DNA from: Pseudocercospora fijiensis CIRAD86
Taxonomy: Eukaryota > Ascomycota > Dothideomycetes > Mycosphaerellales > Mycosphaerellaceae
Assembly (NCBI RefSeq): GCF_000340215.1
Contig: NW_006921536.1
Location: forward strand, 2,009,582-2,073,581
Reading direction: 5' to 3'
Length of the DNA: 64,000 bases
Shown here: positions 23,047 through 34,699 of the stretch, piece by piece
Layout: each line of letters starts with the position of its first letter
Position numbering within the stretch: position 1 is the stretch's first letter
Translations under genes and position numbers: made by a program
The notes under the pieces: generated by a model
Database searches by the model: none
Seen by the model: the letters and a program-made list of their open reading frames with translations, nothing else
Told to the model about the DNA's origin: nothing

Positions 23047-23462
23047 TAGTCTAGTATACTAGAGAACTATAGAGAAAGACATCAAACTTAGGAAGAGCGA
23101 AGGCGAGTATATATATTGCTCCCTCTCTACTTGAATTACGGTTTATATACAATATTATAACTATATATAGTAATAATAATATAATAGTATATTAAAATTC
23201 ATTTATTTATTTATAATAGTATATTAGAATAATAGGATAATAGAATATATTTATTCTAAAATAATATATTATTCTATTATTCTAAGATACTATTATAAAT
23301 AAATAAATTTATTTAAATATATTATTATATTTTTTTTACTAAATATAGTTATAATATTGTATATAAACCTTAATTGAAAAGGAGAGAGTAATATATATAC
23401 TTCGTCCTTTCCTTTCTAAAGATCTTTCTTCTTTCTATACTACTTTAGTATACGAGACTACA
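23047..23462. mobile_element. foldback (long inverted repeat) element, MITE-like
   Basis: The left half (from about 23047) and the reverse complement of the right half (to about 23462) align over most of their length. Shared blocks include GGTTTATATACAATATTATA (about 23150) against its inverse at 23350-23370, and AATTTATTTATTTATAATAG-like blocks near the centre. The centre of symmetry lies around 23262-23266. There is no coding capacity. It sits between the divergent hAT and split-gene start codons. Confidence 0.7.
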
Positions 23463-23704
23463 ACTAACTACGCTACTCTCTACTACGCTATAATCTTATA
23501 AGACGTCTATTCAATAGTAGACTACTACTATAATACGAAGTAAGTCTACTAATATAAAAAAAACTACTTACTTAGTAATATACTAATTTTATTGTTATTA
23601 GAATGTATACCTTCGACGATACCTTAACCTCTATTACTTTTATTAATAAGTTTATTAATAAGAGTCCTATAGTAGCGTCTAGCCGCATAGACAAAACTAT
23701 TAGG

Positions 23705-23718
23705 GCTGTTATTAATAG
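23705..23718. repeat. 14-bp LINE target site duplication (left)
   Basis: GCTGTTATTAATAG is repeated exactly at 28594-28607. Long variable duplications are typical of target-primed reverse transcription. Confidence 0.92.
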
Positions 23719-23899
23719 ATAGATAGATAGATATTTCATTTGCCTATTGTAGTGCCTTTCGGCCTATGTAGGTCTGTTTCTATATATTGTTTTAGGTAGG
23801 AAACCAACTTAGTTAGTAAAAACCTCCCTCCTATCCTATTTATAAGTGTTGATCTTCCTCGTTTCCTTGTTTTCCTTCCTCTAGGGTATACTAGTATTA

Positions 23900-26800
23900 T
23901 AGTTGTTACCCTCTAACTACCTTGCCTACTGCCCTGCCCTTCTTTCCCCCTCTTCTTCCTTCTTTCTTATCTACTCCTTAGTTTCCCTTGCTAGTGCGAA
24001 TTGTTGTACAAATCCCTATTTGATAATCTACTTTACTATCCTCTTTAGGTCTTCTTTGCTCTAGATTAGCTTGTCGTATTCCCTTTCTATTGCTTTTAGT
24101 CTCTAATTACTTCTGCCTTCTAACTATTAAAGGCAGACTAATAGTATATACTTAGGGTTCTAAGATTGGTAGCTATATTAGTAAGCTCTGCTTTCAATTC
24201 CTAGGACGTTTCTTCTAAATAGGTAAGATCTAAGTCCAATATATTTAGATCTGATTTAGATAGCTAGGCTTGCCTCGGCCCTGTTTAGGTCCTTATAGAG
24301 CTAGTAGTTGTGTTAACCAAATTTGATTAGTGCCTTTAGGGTTCCTAGTCTGACTTGTGTTTTGTTCTATTCCTGCTCCTATAGGTATCTAGCAATTAAT
24401 TCTACTAGGCTTTGTTTCTCTCCCTTTAGCTTATCTTCCTTTAGCCTTATATTTAGTCCCTAAAGCTCTTTCTCTAGCATTTCTCTTATTAAGACTCTAT
24501 ATTGCTCTAGGTCTTTGACTTTCTAGGGAGTTATTTGTAGTCTATCTCGCCTCCTAGTCCTAATGTACTAGGCTTTTATCTTGTCTAGTGCCTTTTGGAT
24601 AGTCTATTAGGCTAGGTATTCTATTGTCTTTGCTACATATTAGTGTCTTAGTCCCTTAAAGTATTGTTTGACTAGTAGGATCCCTAATTCCATTTCTACT
24701 ACCCTTATTAGTATAGTTTTGTATACTCCTAGGATTTTCTTTAGGCTTTAGGTTTAGGACCTACTAACTAGTTGCTTAATCCTCTTTAGTGTTTTCTCCT
24801 AGGCTATCTATATCTGTGCTCTATATAGCATTACTAGCTTAACAATTGCTTTGTATATAACTTTGGCTTTCTCGAATATAGCCCCCTATATAGAGGCTAT
24901 AAGCCTATTAATAGATTGTATATTAGTATCTGCCCTCTACTTTGCCTTCTTTACTTATAGTCCCTAATTTAGTTTTAGATCTAGCTAGATCCCTAGTACC
25001 CTAAGCTCTGCTAATAGTTAGGTTTTAAAGCCTTAGATAGTGATTGATTGCTTTATATTATAGGTTGATTTAGCCTTGCTAAAGTAGATAAGCTAGTACT
25101 TTTCTAGGGCGAATTTTGCTCTATACCTCCTTACCTATTTTTTATACTCCTAGTACTTCTCTTCTAGGATCTTGCAGTTAGTTTCTGTTGTCTTAGACTA
25201 GGCTAGGATGTTTGTATCATCTATAAACCCTAATACTAATATGTTTTTTGATTCTAGGAGTAGGAGTAGGTCTACTATAAAGATAAGGAAGAGGATTAGG
25301 GAGAGTATTGATCCTTAGGGGATTCCCTTTTTAGTTAGCATTAGGTCTAATTTGAATTTGCCTAGAATAAGCTATATTAATCTTTCCTATAGAAAGGACT
25401 AGATGAATTAGACTATCTAGTTTAGTATAGCTTTCTATTTGAGTATATATAGGAGCCTTTTATAGGAGACATTGTTAAAGGCTCCTAAGATATTAAGGGA
25501 GAGGAGGGTTGCTACCTAGTTTTGACTATAGTACTAGATATACTTGATCTGTTCTGTAATTAGTTCTATAGCTATTAGTATTAACCTCTTCTTTCTTCCT
25601 CCTATCTAGCCTTTAGGAAGGATGTTCCTTTCCTCGGCAAAGATTGTTAGCCTTTTAGCGACAATTTTTTCTAGTACCTTGCCTATTATATTAAGTAGGG
25701 CTATTAGTCTATAGGCCTTGAGCTATATATAGTCTTCCTTCTAGGGCTTCCTTAGCACTACTGTTAGGGACTTCCTAAATAGTCTTAGGTAGTATCCTAG
25801 TACTAGGCTTTGTAAAAAGATATTAGCTAGTGCTAGGGCTAGCCCCTTCCTATATACTTTTAGGAGTTTGTTATAGATCTTGTCTTCTCCTAGTACCTTA
25901 TTGCCTAGAATTTTCTTTAGGATCCTTTTAATAGTTTCGGGTTTAACCTAGGTATCTCTTAGTATACCTAGTAGTAGAGTCTCTTGTTCTTTCTCCTTTA
26001 TATCTACTAGGTCTGCTTATACTTCTCTATAGAAGAAGTAGTAGCCTAGGGCTCTTGCTTTCCCTTCTATTGTAGTCTACATTTGTCCTTATTAGTCTAT
26101 AATATCCGGGAATTGTAGTAGTATATCCTTGTCCTATTTAGGTCTCCTTGCCTATTTAGCTATCCTCTATATCTCCTCTAGTTTCTTTGTAATTATTCCT
26201 ATTGTAGATCTCTATTCTTATATCTTGTCTTTCTTAATCTAGATCTTCTTTTTCTAGTAGGCTTTGTTATAGTTGTCTTATGCTTCCTAGGTATAGGTTT
26301 GTATCTACTGTCTCCTAGCCTTCCTTGCTACTTTAACCTTCCTTATATACTTACTAGTCTAGTATAGTTGCTAGTATAGTGAATGTTTCTTTGCTAGGGT
26401 ATACTTTCTAGCTACCTATTTTAGGATTCCTATTAGTTCTTCTACTGCCTTATTAATGTCCTCTAGCCTTAGTAGGTGCTTTATTAAGAGTTCCTCTAGT
26501 TTTAGGTCCCTTTCTAGTTCCTCCCTAATCCTGCCCTATTAGGCACCTTTCTAGTTGAGCTTCTCCTCTAGTTCCCTTTCCTAATTAGTTTAGATATTTA
26601 GCTTAATCTATACCGGGAAGTAGTCTAATAATTCTTCTAGTTCCTAGTTAACCCTATATCTTGTAATCCTATTCCTAATCTAATATAATGTAAAGTATAG
26701 GTCTAGTATACTGCTGCTTCCTCTTACCTCTTAAGTAATTAGTCCCTTTAGGGTAACAATTTCTATTCCTTCCCTCTCTAATATATTAATTAGTCTTCCT

Positions 26801-27310
26801 GCTAGGAAGTAGTAAGCTAGGGTAAAGTCTAAGCCCTAGAGGGGGTAGTAGAGGTTGAAATCCCTAAGTAGGATTTAGTAGGTATTCCCCTAGATAACTC
26901 TAGGTAGTCTTTCTAGGGTTTTTAGTTAGGTACTGCTTCTTAAGTCTAGTAGTAGGTTGTATATATAGTAGACTTAGAGTATACCTTAGAATATCTCTAC
27001 TTGAACTAATATTAGGTCCCTATCCTCCTATAGTATAGCCTACTAGGTTTCTATATCTATCTCCTTGCTAATATAGATATATATCCTTAAGGCTCCCTAG
27101 TTATAGATAATTAGGTAGTATCTTAGGTCTTTAACTGTTACTAGTCTCTTTATATATAGGTTGAGCTAGGGCTCTTAGATTACAATAATGTAATGTTCTT
27201 TTAGGTTTAGTACTTAAAGGAAGCTCCTCTATACCTTATCTTTGCTCTTATTGATATTGTACTATATAATATTTAGTAATATTGCAATGTTTATTAGGTT
27301 TCATTTATAT
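23900..27310 (-). pseudogene. LINE ORF2: AP-type endonuclease and reverse transcriptase
   Basis: Minus-strand reading shows an endonuclease segment with DFNLYYPL (catalytic-type GDFN-HHPLW block) near 26850. The reverse transcriptase follows with KAYRLIALLNIIGKVLEKIV near 25700, GIPQGSIL (stop at the Gln position) near 25310-25327 and the catalytic FIDDTNILA at about 25206-25237. A C-terminal block near 24150-24250 (YIGLRSYLFRR then NPKYILLVC) resembles the Cys-rich end of Tad-like ORF2. Numerous TAG codons interrupt the frame. Confidence 0.85.
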
Positions 27311-27559
27311 TATTTCCCTATAAGTTTTCCTTTAGTCTTCCCTTACTTTAGACTAACATTTAACTAAGCTTTATCTGCCCTGCTTCCTTTCCTATAATGT
27401 TAAGGTATCTTAGTCTCCCTAGTTGCTAGTGACTCTCTTGTGCTAGTAAGGCCCTAAATGTAAACCTATTATCTTGCCTAGACCTCTTTTGCAGTACTTA
27501 GCTAGGTTGCTTCTATACCTAGCTGCCCTAGCTTATTGTATATCTTTTTAGTATATTAA

Positions 27560-28590
27560 TTCTAGCTTCCTTTGCCTTCCTAGCTGCCTATATTCTTACT
27601 AGGCATTCTTTCGCCTAAGAGGGGTGTCTTTTAGTATAGTATATATATTTTGCTTCTCCCTTATATGCTTTGCATTCTTTAACCTAGTGCTCCCCTATAT
27701 AATAGGAGTAGGTATTAGTTGTCTTTATGCATTTAGCTGCTAAGTGTCTATAGTATTGATATTTGAAGTACTACATTATCCTATAGTTGCTTCTATGTAT
27801 CTCTGTTTCTAATCTTTTAAAGTCTTAGAACAACCCCTAGTCTAGTACTATGTTGGCTTACTCTATACTCCCTACCTAGATAATTAGGGAAGACTGCTTC
27901 TTAGTCTCTTCGATTTTCCTTTTAATCTATACTACTTTTGTAATCTTTAGGCCTAGGTATATAGCTTAGTTTTGTCTCTATAGGCTCTTAATATCCTATT
28001 CTTCCTTAAAGCTTCTTATTATACTATAGGCTATAATTATAAATTGCTATTAGGAGACCTTTACTGTTTTCCCTATCTTAGTTATCTATTCTTTTTGTGT
28101 TTCTAGCTTCTTTTTGTCCTACTCTTATACTATAAACAGCTTAATTACCCCTTTACCTTCGTTCCTAGCCCTAATTATCTCTTTAACTACAATTCTTTCT
28201 ACAATCTCTTTCCCTATAAGTCCTTAGATTTCCTTTTGCTCCTATAGGTCCGTAATATAGACTCTAACTACTATCCTCGGGGGTTTTAGCGCCTCCTAAC
28301 TAGCTACTGCTGCCTAGGTGCGGTAGTTTAGGCTTATCTCCTATTGTTTCTTCGTAATCTTTGCTGCGACTGTATTAGCTACCTTTATAATTACGTAGCT
28401 TGCCTAGTTGTAGATTGCTTTCAGTCCTCTAAGGAGTTCTAAAATTATTATCCTATATGCCCTCTTAGGGGCTCTTCTATCTTCTACCTTTAGCACCTCC
28501 TCTGCCCTAGTATATAGTGCTTTCTATTCGTCCTCCCTTCCTTCTTAACTGTCTTCCCTTCGTCTCTGATTGTTCGCTGCTATTAGGAAT
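27560..28590 (-). pseudogene. LINE ORF1 (nucleic-acid-binding, zinc knuckles)
   Basis: From the LINE 5' end, reading begins with an NNQRRREDS-like start and a charged protein. Near 27690-27775 it gives YYRHLAAKCIKTTNTYSYY followed by GEH-VKECKAYK, two CCHC-like knuckles with several Cys replaced by Tyr. This is the usual position of the ORF1 RNA-binding domain. Interspersed TAG codons inactivate it. Confidence 0.78.
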
Positions 28591-29336
28591 CTAGCTGTTA
28601 TTAATAGCTTGCTAAGTGATAGAGCTAAAGGAAATAAAGAAATCGTCGAATATCTAAATCGACTTCGGATTACCTACTTTATTAAGCGTATTAAGCAGTA
28701 CGATATTAAGGAATATAAGAAGATTAAAGGTATTATACCCTAATATACTAACCTAACGTGTTATACTAATAATTTTTAGCTTTTGTACACTCTATCGATA
28801 ATTTAGACGAGTTTAATTCTCGGCTAGATATTCGAGCTTATATCGACTCTTTAAACGATAACGATATCGTTTCTAGAATTGAATACCTTACGCTTTATAT
28901 TCTAAGATACTCGCTATACTTTCAAGACTATAGTAAGTGTTATATACTAGCCTTAAGATCTAGTAATATCTCTATACTAATAGATATTATAGCTTTTATT
29001 CGACTATTTCTAGATAGTAGTATAGTATCCCCCGAGAACTATACTACTATTAGTACTAGTATCGAGTCGGCTAGAGATACCTATCTCTATACGGATATCT
29101 ACGACGATATCTACTTTCTTATTAGACTTAACTTCTTTAATTTAGAGTATAAAGAGGAGGAAAAGATTCTTATAGAGGCCTATTTAAGTACGGCCTCAAA
29201 GGAGGAGATTAAATCTCTAAGCTATAGTACTATAGAAGAGATTCTTAGTACTAGAAATAGTATCGAGATAGACAGTAGTAAGGAAGATAGTAAGGACTCG
29301 GAGGAGATAGCCGATAGAGAGATAGACTTAGACTAG

Positions 29337-30043
29337 GCTAAATAGCCTAGTCTTAGCTATCTAGGTATAGTAGTATTATATATAGTAGTAGGAGTCAAGG
29401 GTATTAAAGGGTTTTCTTTATATAAATTGCTTTTAATTCTATAATAATCTAGACTTAGATTATAGTATAGCTATATTAGAAAGAAACATTAAGTAATTAT
29501 AGTCTATTAGATACTTTCTATAAGAATACCAGTATTATATTATTTTTATTATAGTAGTTTCTTTATTTAGGTAGATACTGTTAATCTTTTATACCTATAT
29601 TATACTGTAAATATCTATATAGTCTAGAGCACTATATAAGTAATCCTATAGCTAGTATAAATATAAAAAATATATATTAAGTATACGGCTATAATATAAT
29701 AGAATTGTAACGATTATATAGTATAAAATAGATAACGGCTCTATCTAGCTATTAGAAAGACTGCCTATATAAGTATACCTGCCCTTACTAGATAATAGCA
29801 ACTATAGCGGCTAATATTAGCGGCTACTATACTATTGTATATATATTATCGACTATAGCGACTAGTAGAAGCCGCTACTATACTATTATATATATACTAT
29901 AGTAATATATATTTCTACTCTTAATATTAGACTATCCTTAATTATATTATAGTATATTATAGTATATTATACTTATTAAGTAATTCTATAGCTTAGAATA
30001 GGTAGAAAAACTACTATAATAGTAGAATAGTAATTACTATTTT
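29337..30043. other. TA-rich DNA without identifiable gene
   Basis: Very TA-rich sequence after the split ORF. No frame, LTR or TIR recognised. It probably contains the distal end of the older transposon or repeat that hosted the insertions. Confidence 0.5.
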
Positions 30044-30108
30044 ACTATTACTATTACTATTACTATTTCTCGAAGGTCCCTAGTAATAGTAATAGTAATA
30101 GTAATAGT
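30044..30108. repeat. hexanucleotide microsatellite hairpin at repeat/gene-island border
   Basis: A 24-base arm of ACTATT repeats (30044-30067) is followed by a 17-base loop and a perfect 24-base inverse arm of AATAGT repeats (30085-30108). More ATTACTATAG-type repeats continue to about 30165. Normal-composition DNA begins about 20 bases later. Confidence 0.85.
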
Positions 30109-30180
30109 GATTACTATAGTAATGTTACTATTACTATAGTAATTACTATTTACTAGTTTACTAAGGTTTTTACATCTCTG

Positions 30181-31014
30181 GTAGCACTATCTGAATGAAT
30201 AATGTCTTTTAATACTAACCGCATTCGGATAATAAATGACCCGTCATGTAATACCATTGCCGTGACAGCAGCCACCACAAGTGAATGTATACCAGCGACC
30301 CCGAGGGTCCGATGGATGGGCGTCTTACTCTTCGGGTCTACGAACGTGATGTGCTTACTTCATGTCTGGGCAGGCTGGGCTACTGCCTTCCAGAACGACG
30401 GCAGAACACCTTCCGTTCCAAGACCTTACTTACTCCGAATGCATGCGACATGCGAAGTGCATCGTATTTATATTATTCGGCCTTGACCGAGCCGTCACAT
30501 TGACCCACATGCTCGCGTGTCTTCGATAACGTGTAGATTGCGCCATGCAATGCGGCGAGAGCTTGAGGGCTTGCTTAGAGGTCGATGGCTGGGAAGCGAG
30601 ATAGTAGGTTGGAGCTCTGGCAATGGTGTAGTGTAGCTGATGACTTCTGCGTATCCGTCACGTCTATCGCGTCCTGCGTTCAGCGCGTGATTGCTCCAAC
30701 CAAATCCAGCAGGTATACTAGAAGGCCAAGTGCCCAGGACTTGGCTGCCTGCCGAGCCTGCAGGTCTGGTTGTACCTGTGCTTTTCTCGCGTGGAATCGC
30801 GTCCGGTCCGGTGGGATGCGAGATCAGATCTTTGATGATATGGACACTTGTAAGGTTGAAAGAAGAAGGTGAAGAACTTAAAGCGCGCACGGCGTAAAGA
30901 TGACAGGAAATAAATCTGGAAAATCCAAATCCTTCATTCATATGAACTTCGGGTTTCGGATGCTATATCTCAAGACATCCTCAACCCAGATACCACCCAA
31001 CCTATACATTGTGT
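30181..31014. other. gene-poor start of island, 3' of permease
   Basis: Composition changes to that of ordinary fungal DNA at about 30181. Short ORFs on both strands (for example 30495-30941 minus) are unconvincing. This is likely the 3' flank of the amino acid permease. Confidence 0.5.
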
Positions 31015-32903
31015 CTAAAACATCTTATCAAGAGCTCTGCGCCATGCTGGCCATGAAGCTCGCTTGGCCTTGAATTCATCCCACAGTTCCATGTCGATCT
31101 CACGACGACCGGAATCGACATCAATTTGAGATGTCTTCATCCATGCCTTTTTCTTCCAAAAGTATCCAATGGCGTAGAACAAAAGCACAACGAAGAAGGC
31201 CAGGTAGGAGTAGAAGAAAGATTCAGCGTCCTTTGGAGCAACGGCGGTATAGAACTGTTTAAGTGTGTTAGCATCGGGAGTCCTTCTGTCGCAACTGGGG
31301 CAACTAAGCGAGTGAGCTTACCTGAGCAATCAGAACAAGAATAACAAGGATGAATCCAACCCAGGATCCATAGACACCAAATATGGCCTGGAATGGCAAT
31401 TCATCGAGAGTGTGGCCGTGGTACTTCCAAGCAGATCTGAAGCGAATGTGGGCCAGGCAGATGCTACCCCATGTGAAAAGGGCAGCAAGACCAGAAAGCG
31501 CCTGGAGCCAGCCGAAGACCACAGCACCGGAGCTGGCAAGCGAGACGTATGCGATTGGCCCGAAGGCGATGATGAAGATGGTTGCGAAGAGTGGACGTCC
31601 AGCCTTGTCGATGTACGAGAAGAAGCGTGGCGCATAGCCTTGTTCGGCCAGAGCACACAGTGTTCGCGAGCCTCCATAGACACCGGACAAGCCGATCGAG
31701 ACGACTGCCGTCATGATCACAACGTTGACGAAAGTGCCGAATGCTGGGATGCCGGCGTTGTCGGCAACGATGACGAATGGCGACGCAGAGACGTTGATGT
31801 AGTCGCCACCAAGGAGTCTACCATCATCGTATGGGACCAGAAGACCGACGAAGAACAATCCCAGGATATAGAAAAGGGTGATTCGCCAGAACACCTGCTT
31901 GATAGCGGATGGGAGTTGCTTCTGTGGGTTCTCAGATTCGGCTGCAGCCAAACCGACCAACTCAGTTCCAGAAAATGAGAATGCGGCAGTGACGAATACA
32001 CCACAGAATCCTAAGAACCCATTGTTGAAAGCACCAGGATTGTACCAAAGGCGAGCGCCCCTAAAATAGGTCAAAGGTCAGCACATGTCTCGAACACTGG
32101 AGTGCTGCCCAGTCGACGGTTTCTTACCAATACTCTGAATATTGTCCATTGCTAGGCCCGCCACCGCAAGCGAAGATTATACCCATGATCATGAAGACAA
32201 TGATTGTCGAGAGCTTGAGCAATGACACCCAGAACTCTTCCTCAGCATAGCCTAGGACACCAAAGAGACTGATCACCACGATAATGATCATGAAGAGCGA
32301 TATCCAAATTGCCACGTTTGGCGTCTCTTCAGGCGTGTCTATCCAGAAATAGTTGACTGTCAAGCTGGCAACCACGAGTTCGAGAGGTAAGACAATGGCC
32401 CACTGCAAGACGTAATTCCAGCCCATGGCGAAGCCCCATGCGGGATCGATGAAGCGGACAGAGTATGTGTAGAAGCCTCCAGAAATAGGATACATGTAGG
32501 CGAGTTCACCGAGAGCATAGACGACGTTAAACATCATCTGCAGTCCATGTCAGCCGAAAATTGCATTGGCCAATGGGTTTCTACTCACTATGCCGATAAT
32601 ACCGAAGCAGAGAAGCAGAGAAGCAGGGCCGCCTGTGCGCAGAGCGCTTCCCGATCCGACGAACAAACCCGCACCTATCGATCCTCCGATGGCGATCATG
32701 TTAAGATGACGGGCTTTCAATGTCTTGTTGAGGTTATTGTGCTTGTCTGAAACAGGTCGCTTTCTGAACGAGTCTGGAGATAAACCCAAGCGGGTCATGA
32801 GTGGGTATCGAGGTTGCTCCTCGTATGTAATTTGGCCATCATGGCTGATGTCCGATGCGGAGGTGTCGACAGCAGGCTGGAAAGCCTTCTCGGCGTCGGC
32901 CAT
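31015..32903 (-). CDS. amino acid permease (APC superfamily, YAT family)
   Basis: Plasma membrane proton-coupled amino acid importer. Exons, in transcription order: 32589-32903, 32128-32537, 31322-32060 and 31015-31254. Introns of 51, 67 and 67 bp have donors GTGAGT, GTAAGA and GTAAGC; the last has a GCTAAC branch site. The joined CDS is 1704 nt, 567 aa, a normal family length. The N-terminus is cytosolic; HLNMIAIGGSIGAGLFVGSG in exon 1 is the family's first membrane helix. Exon 2 has YALGELAYMYPISGGFYTYS, exon 3 SFSGTELVGLAAAE, and the C-terminus ELWDEFKAKRAS. About 12 membrane segments are expected. The start is placed at the ATG at 32903; an upstream in-frame ATG at 33020 would add 39 residues unlike the family. 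It is the only gene in a 3.5 kb island between damaged transposon blocks. It resembles broad-specificity Gap1-type permeases, but substrate cannot be read from sequence. Confidence 0.95.
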
Positions 32904-33690
32904 GGTGTAAAGAATCCTCGCGAGGGACTCTGTCGTCAATAACAATGATAGGAATAAGGAAATGCGACAGAGAGGGCAGCACAAAGCCCATCGCTGTGGA
33001 TTTATACATGCCACGAGCATCTGGCAGCGTACCAGCAGCGCCAGCCGCTACTGCAAGCGGCGCAGGTGCCAGACCCTTGCGCCGTCTTTGTGCCCAGCCG
33101 GTGAAGGAGCAGAACTCTTGGAACCAAGACATTGGCACGCCAAGTCCGCCACGAGCTGGCACACCACGAGCGCGTGAAATGCGCAACGAACCAATGTGCG
33201 GCGCAGGCCTTTATCGTAGCTTATCTCGTTTCGATACCTCCATCCTCGCTGGGATAGATGTCCGCGATCCTTCGAACAAAGCGGCGTTGTGAGGCTGTTC
33301 TTTGGAAGCCTTTGTTCTGCATCGAAGGCTGCTAATCTCGGCCTTGGTATTGGCGTTGCACTTCGCCGATGAAAACCGGCTGTAACATCAAATCATTAGC
33401 TGATTAAAACACGCGGAAGCAGCGTGAGCACGACATGAACGCCTGGAGTCGTGCACGGAGGCACAACTGCAGCTGATTTCGTTACATAATTAGTCGGTTG
33501 TGAAGATGGAGAAGGCGGAGTCGACTGAAATCTCCAAACGACGTTAAAGCGGCGGGAAGTAGCCGCGCAAGCGAAACCTTGCGCCTACGCTAGATAGCCT
33601 TGATTGTAGCAGACTTTTAGCGTCCCATTCCTTTGGGTTCCTGCGGGACTGTCTCCACCATTCCGGCTAGGAAATGGCCCGATTATTAGG
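32904..33690. other. permease 5' flank and island edge
   Basis: Normal composition up to about 33650, then an abrupt switch to TA-rich repeat DNA. It should hold the permease promoter. GATA-type motifs occur (GATAAG-like at 32780 on either strand) but are not diagnostic. No gene seen. Confidence 0.4.
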
Positions 33691-34699
33691 CGTACGATAG
33701 GACCTACTAAGCTTACGGAAATGCTCGGTTTTATGTATAGGCTCGGCTTGCCTAATTAGGCTGTTATAGTAGCTTCTAAGGTATTGTTACTATCTACTAC
33801 TTCTTCTTCGGCCTCTTAATAGCTCGTAGTATTGTCGCCGCCTTTAGTCGCTTACGCTTGCTATTACTACTATATTTATTAGAAGTCCGCCTCTTACCTA
33901 CTACCTCTCGTAGAGCATTATTATTATCTAACTAAGAGAAGTCTTCTACTGCTTCTAGGTCTTGTTTTAATAGCGAAGCGGCTCCTACTAGCGAAGTAAG
34001 GTCTACAAGCTCGGCTATTTCTTCGATAGTGTCTAAGTCGAGCGGCTAAGCCGATTATATAGATAATAGCGACTCGCGCGGCTACTATAGTAGCGGCAGC
34101 TTCGAAGGTAAGAGTCTAAAGGGTAGCGGACTCGGCGTAAGAAAGTCGACAATATAAGGGCGCGTTAGTAATAAGAGCGTCTTATTAAGCCGCAGAAGGT
34201 TAAACGCTCGAGGTCTATATTTAGTCGCTAGTAGTAGTAGTAGTAGTAGTAGAAGAGTCGGATACCGAGGCAATTGCTAGCGAGTTAGAGTAATAGGTTT
34301 AGGTAGAAGTTATTATTAAGTCTACTATCGCTGTCGGTTACTAGTTAATTAAACCTTAGGCGCACCTTCTCGAAGGAAGTTATCTAGTAAGAAGTTAGCT
34401 AGCTAAGTAAGCGTGTCTTTAATACGCTATAAGAAGCTTCTTATATATTTGTCCTTTAGCGTACTATTACGGATAGTCTTATCGTTACGGACCGCATAGA
34501 AGTGCTATAAGAGGCCTTCTATACCTTCGTTAAAGTAAGCGCGAAGGTTACGAAAATAGGGGTCGCTAGCAGTATATTAAGTCTCTTCGAAGCCCTTAAG
34601 GAAGAGAGTAGTACTATCTCGCTGCCGCTAGTATTAACTGATTTCTATACTATTAAAGCTATAGTAGAAACTAACGTAGAGCTGTTGTTGCTATAAAGT

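Larger units (their letters stand above)
23719..28593 (-). mobile_element. Tad/I-like non-LTR retrotransposon (LINE), 4.9 kb, inactivated
   Basis: The element is flanked by a 14-bp exact target duplication. The 3' end (left in this view) carries a short ATCT repeat tail at about 23719-23735 rather than poly(A). On the minus strand, ORF1 lies at the right end and ORF2 (endonuclease, reverse transcriptase, C-terminal cysteine motif) fills the rest. Both frames are damaged by transitions, with TAG stops common. The length, two-ORF plan and CCHC ORF1 fit the Tad1-like fungal LINEs. Confidence 0.92.
23603..29336 (+). pseudogene. unrecognised intron-containing ORF split by a LINE
   Basis: ATG at 23603 opens a frame that reaches the LINE target site at 23718 and resumes at 28608 after the second target copy. 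It runs to 28729, is interrupted by a probable 50-bp intron (28730-28779: GTATTA donor, TACTAAC branch site, TTTTTAG acceptor), and continues 28780-29336 to a TAG. Joined length is 795 nt, 264 residues, with no internal stop. The protein is rich in Ile, Ser, Asp, Glu and Tyr, has no Trp and no Met after the first, only two Gln, and an acidic C-terminal tail. I recognise no family. It is divergent from the hAT transposase 5' end, so it could be a second transposon gene or an old host gene. The LINE insertion should have inactivated it. Confidence 0.62.

Noticed and set aside
30495..30941. 148-codon minus ORF next to the permease
   Set aside because: No recognisable domain, overlaps several competing ORFs, and probably lies in the permease 3' flank.
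31383..32069. Several plus-strand ORFs, up to 188 codons
   Set aside because: Antisense frames of the amino acid permease exons; no protein-like features.
33018..33020. Upstream ATG of the permease (adds 39 residues)
   Set aside because: The added residues (MLVACINPQRWALCCPLCR) do not resemble a permease N-terminus; the ATG at 32903 gives a normal cytosolic start.
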